A stretch of DNA of 64,000 bases. Origin: Anodontia alba (taxonomy: Eukaryota > Mollusca > Bivalvia > Lucinida > Lucinidae). The translations under genes and the position numbers were made by a program. The notes under the pieces are model-generated. The model ran no database searches. It was not told the DNA's origin and worked only from the letters and a program-made list of their open reading frames with translations. Of the stretch, positions 63,240-64,000 are shown piece by piece. How positions within the stretch are numbered: position 1 is the stretch's first letter; each line of letters opens with the position of its first letter. The stretch is from positions 81,942,263 through 82,006,262 of the forward strand of contig OZ024831.1 of assembly GCA_964016985.1 (NCBI GenBank), in the 5' to 3' direction.

Positions 63240-64000
63240 AACTTCATAATACATTAACCTATAGATAATGTGCTAGAATTTGCAGAATAGGAGGGAGGTG
63301 CTCTCCTAATTCTAACACCAATAATATCTCACCACTTCTGGTTAAGACTCAGGAAACTCAAAGGAATCAGATACATTCTAATTCTATATTTAATAGAAAG
63401 AATGGTCTAGATTCACAAAATAGCTTTAAGGTGTTATGATCTAACAACCTTATATATATTAGTAGACTCTAGAGGAAGCCAGTTCTTAAGTCTCAGAGAC
63501 CTAACATTGGCCCCCCACCCCCCCCCCCCCCCCCCTCTTTTTTTCTTTTTGGGAAACAACAATTGGCTTCAAAAAGAAAAGGGAGTCATTGAGACATAAC
63601 ATAAATATTCCATCGCAAAGTAAGCTAGGAATATAGAAAATTTTGAAAACAAAATTTGTAAAACAAAAAGCCAAGACCATACACTGTAAGTAGTCTATGT
63701 AGGATCTTGAATAAATGAGAAAAAGTCTACTCGGTGGAGTTTCCTACAGATAACTGACATATGTAGATATTTTGGATAAAATTCTAGATATGTGAAGCTA
63801 TGTAATTGTAATAGTCTAAGCTATTAGAATTATAAACTAATTAAATTCTGTTAATTGGAGCGACAGGACAGTTTCCGATGAACAGACACAGACTTAAAAT
63901 AACCATAATGTGTAATTATTTCCCTTGATCAAATTAAAGAAGGGGAGATAATAAAAGTAGATGGAGTTAACTTAACTGTAACTAAGTTATCCATCAGAAG
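63240..64000. other. TOMM70 intron, nothing recognised
   Basis: No exon recognised on either strand. A C run of 25 bp with one A (63511-63535) is followed by T-rich sequence. Confidence 0.5.
63511..63535. repeat. Poly(C) tract
   Basis: CCCCCC, A, then 18 C; G-quadruplex potential on the minus (TOMM70 sense) strand. Confidence 0.95.

Overview
This is eukaryotic, AT-rich, intron-dominated DNA with no prokaryotic gene organisation. It is most likely from a bivalve mollusc. The reasons are a POU-class-II gene with a molluscan-looking intron load, tRNA-derived SINEs that resemble the V-SINE/RUDI type reported in molluscs, and TIR-bounded elements carrying internal 130-190 bp tandem arrays of the kind called 'pearl' elements in bivalves. 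No species can be named from the sequence alone.

Two protein-coding genes are visible, in convergent orientation. On the + strand (513-23865) are seven exons of a POU2F/Oct-1 (nubbin/pdm-type) transcription factor. The exons have compatible phases and give about 534 codons: glutamine-rich activation-region exons (513-592, 3886-4023, 6226-6432, 13461-13625, 17395-17613), then the start of the POU-specific domain (19829-19898), then a terminal exon (23138-23865) with the rest of POU-specific, linker, homeodomain, C-terminus and stop. The 5' end lies outside the window. On the - strand the last three coding exons of TOMM70, the TPR-type mitochondrial import receptor, lie at 62572-62669, 59225-59347 and 53167-53335. 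Its upstream exons lie beyond position 64000.

All the rest is intron or the 29-kb interval between the two stop codons, and it is packed with repeats: (i) about a dozen tRNA-derived SINEs with 12-16 bp target duplications; (ii) two fragments of one non-LTR reverse transcriptase element and a third LINE scrap; (iii) several hairpin-centred MITE families, some nested, with TIRs and TA duplications; (iv) composite elements whose short inverted ends flank arrays of 130-190 bp units (9.0-10.5, 13.8-16.2, 26.3-28.3, 30.7-32.2, 33.1-35.2, 36.5-38.5, 54.5-57.3 and 57.3-58.5 kb); (v) local tandem duplications, two of which duplicate splice sites of the POU gene.

The points most worth following up are: the 76-bp array at 1-540, which repeats a fused 3'/5' splice site (recursive-splice-like) together with part of a POU2F exon; the triplicated exon end with a second in-frame donor at 17.5-17.9 kb; the array in the last TOMM70 intron carrying 12 perfect AGGTCAnnnTGACCT palindromes and 5 TGACGTCA palindromes; hairpin MITEs carrying inverted pairs of the POU2F octamer ATGCAAAT; and a hairpin core that recurs inside MITEs with different termini.
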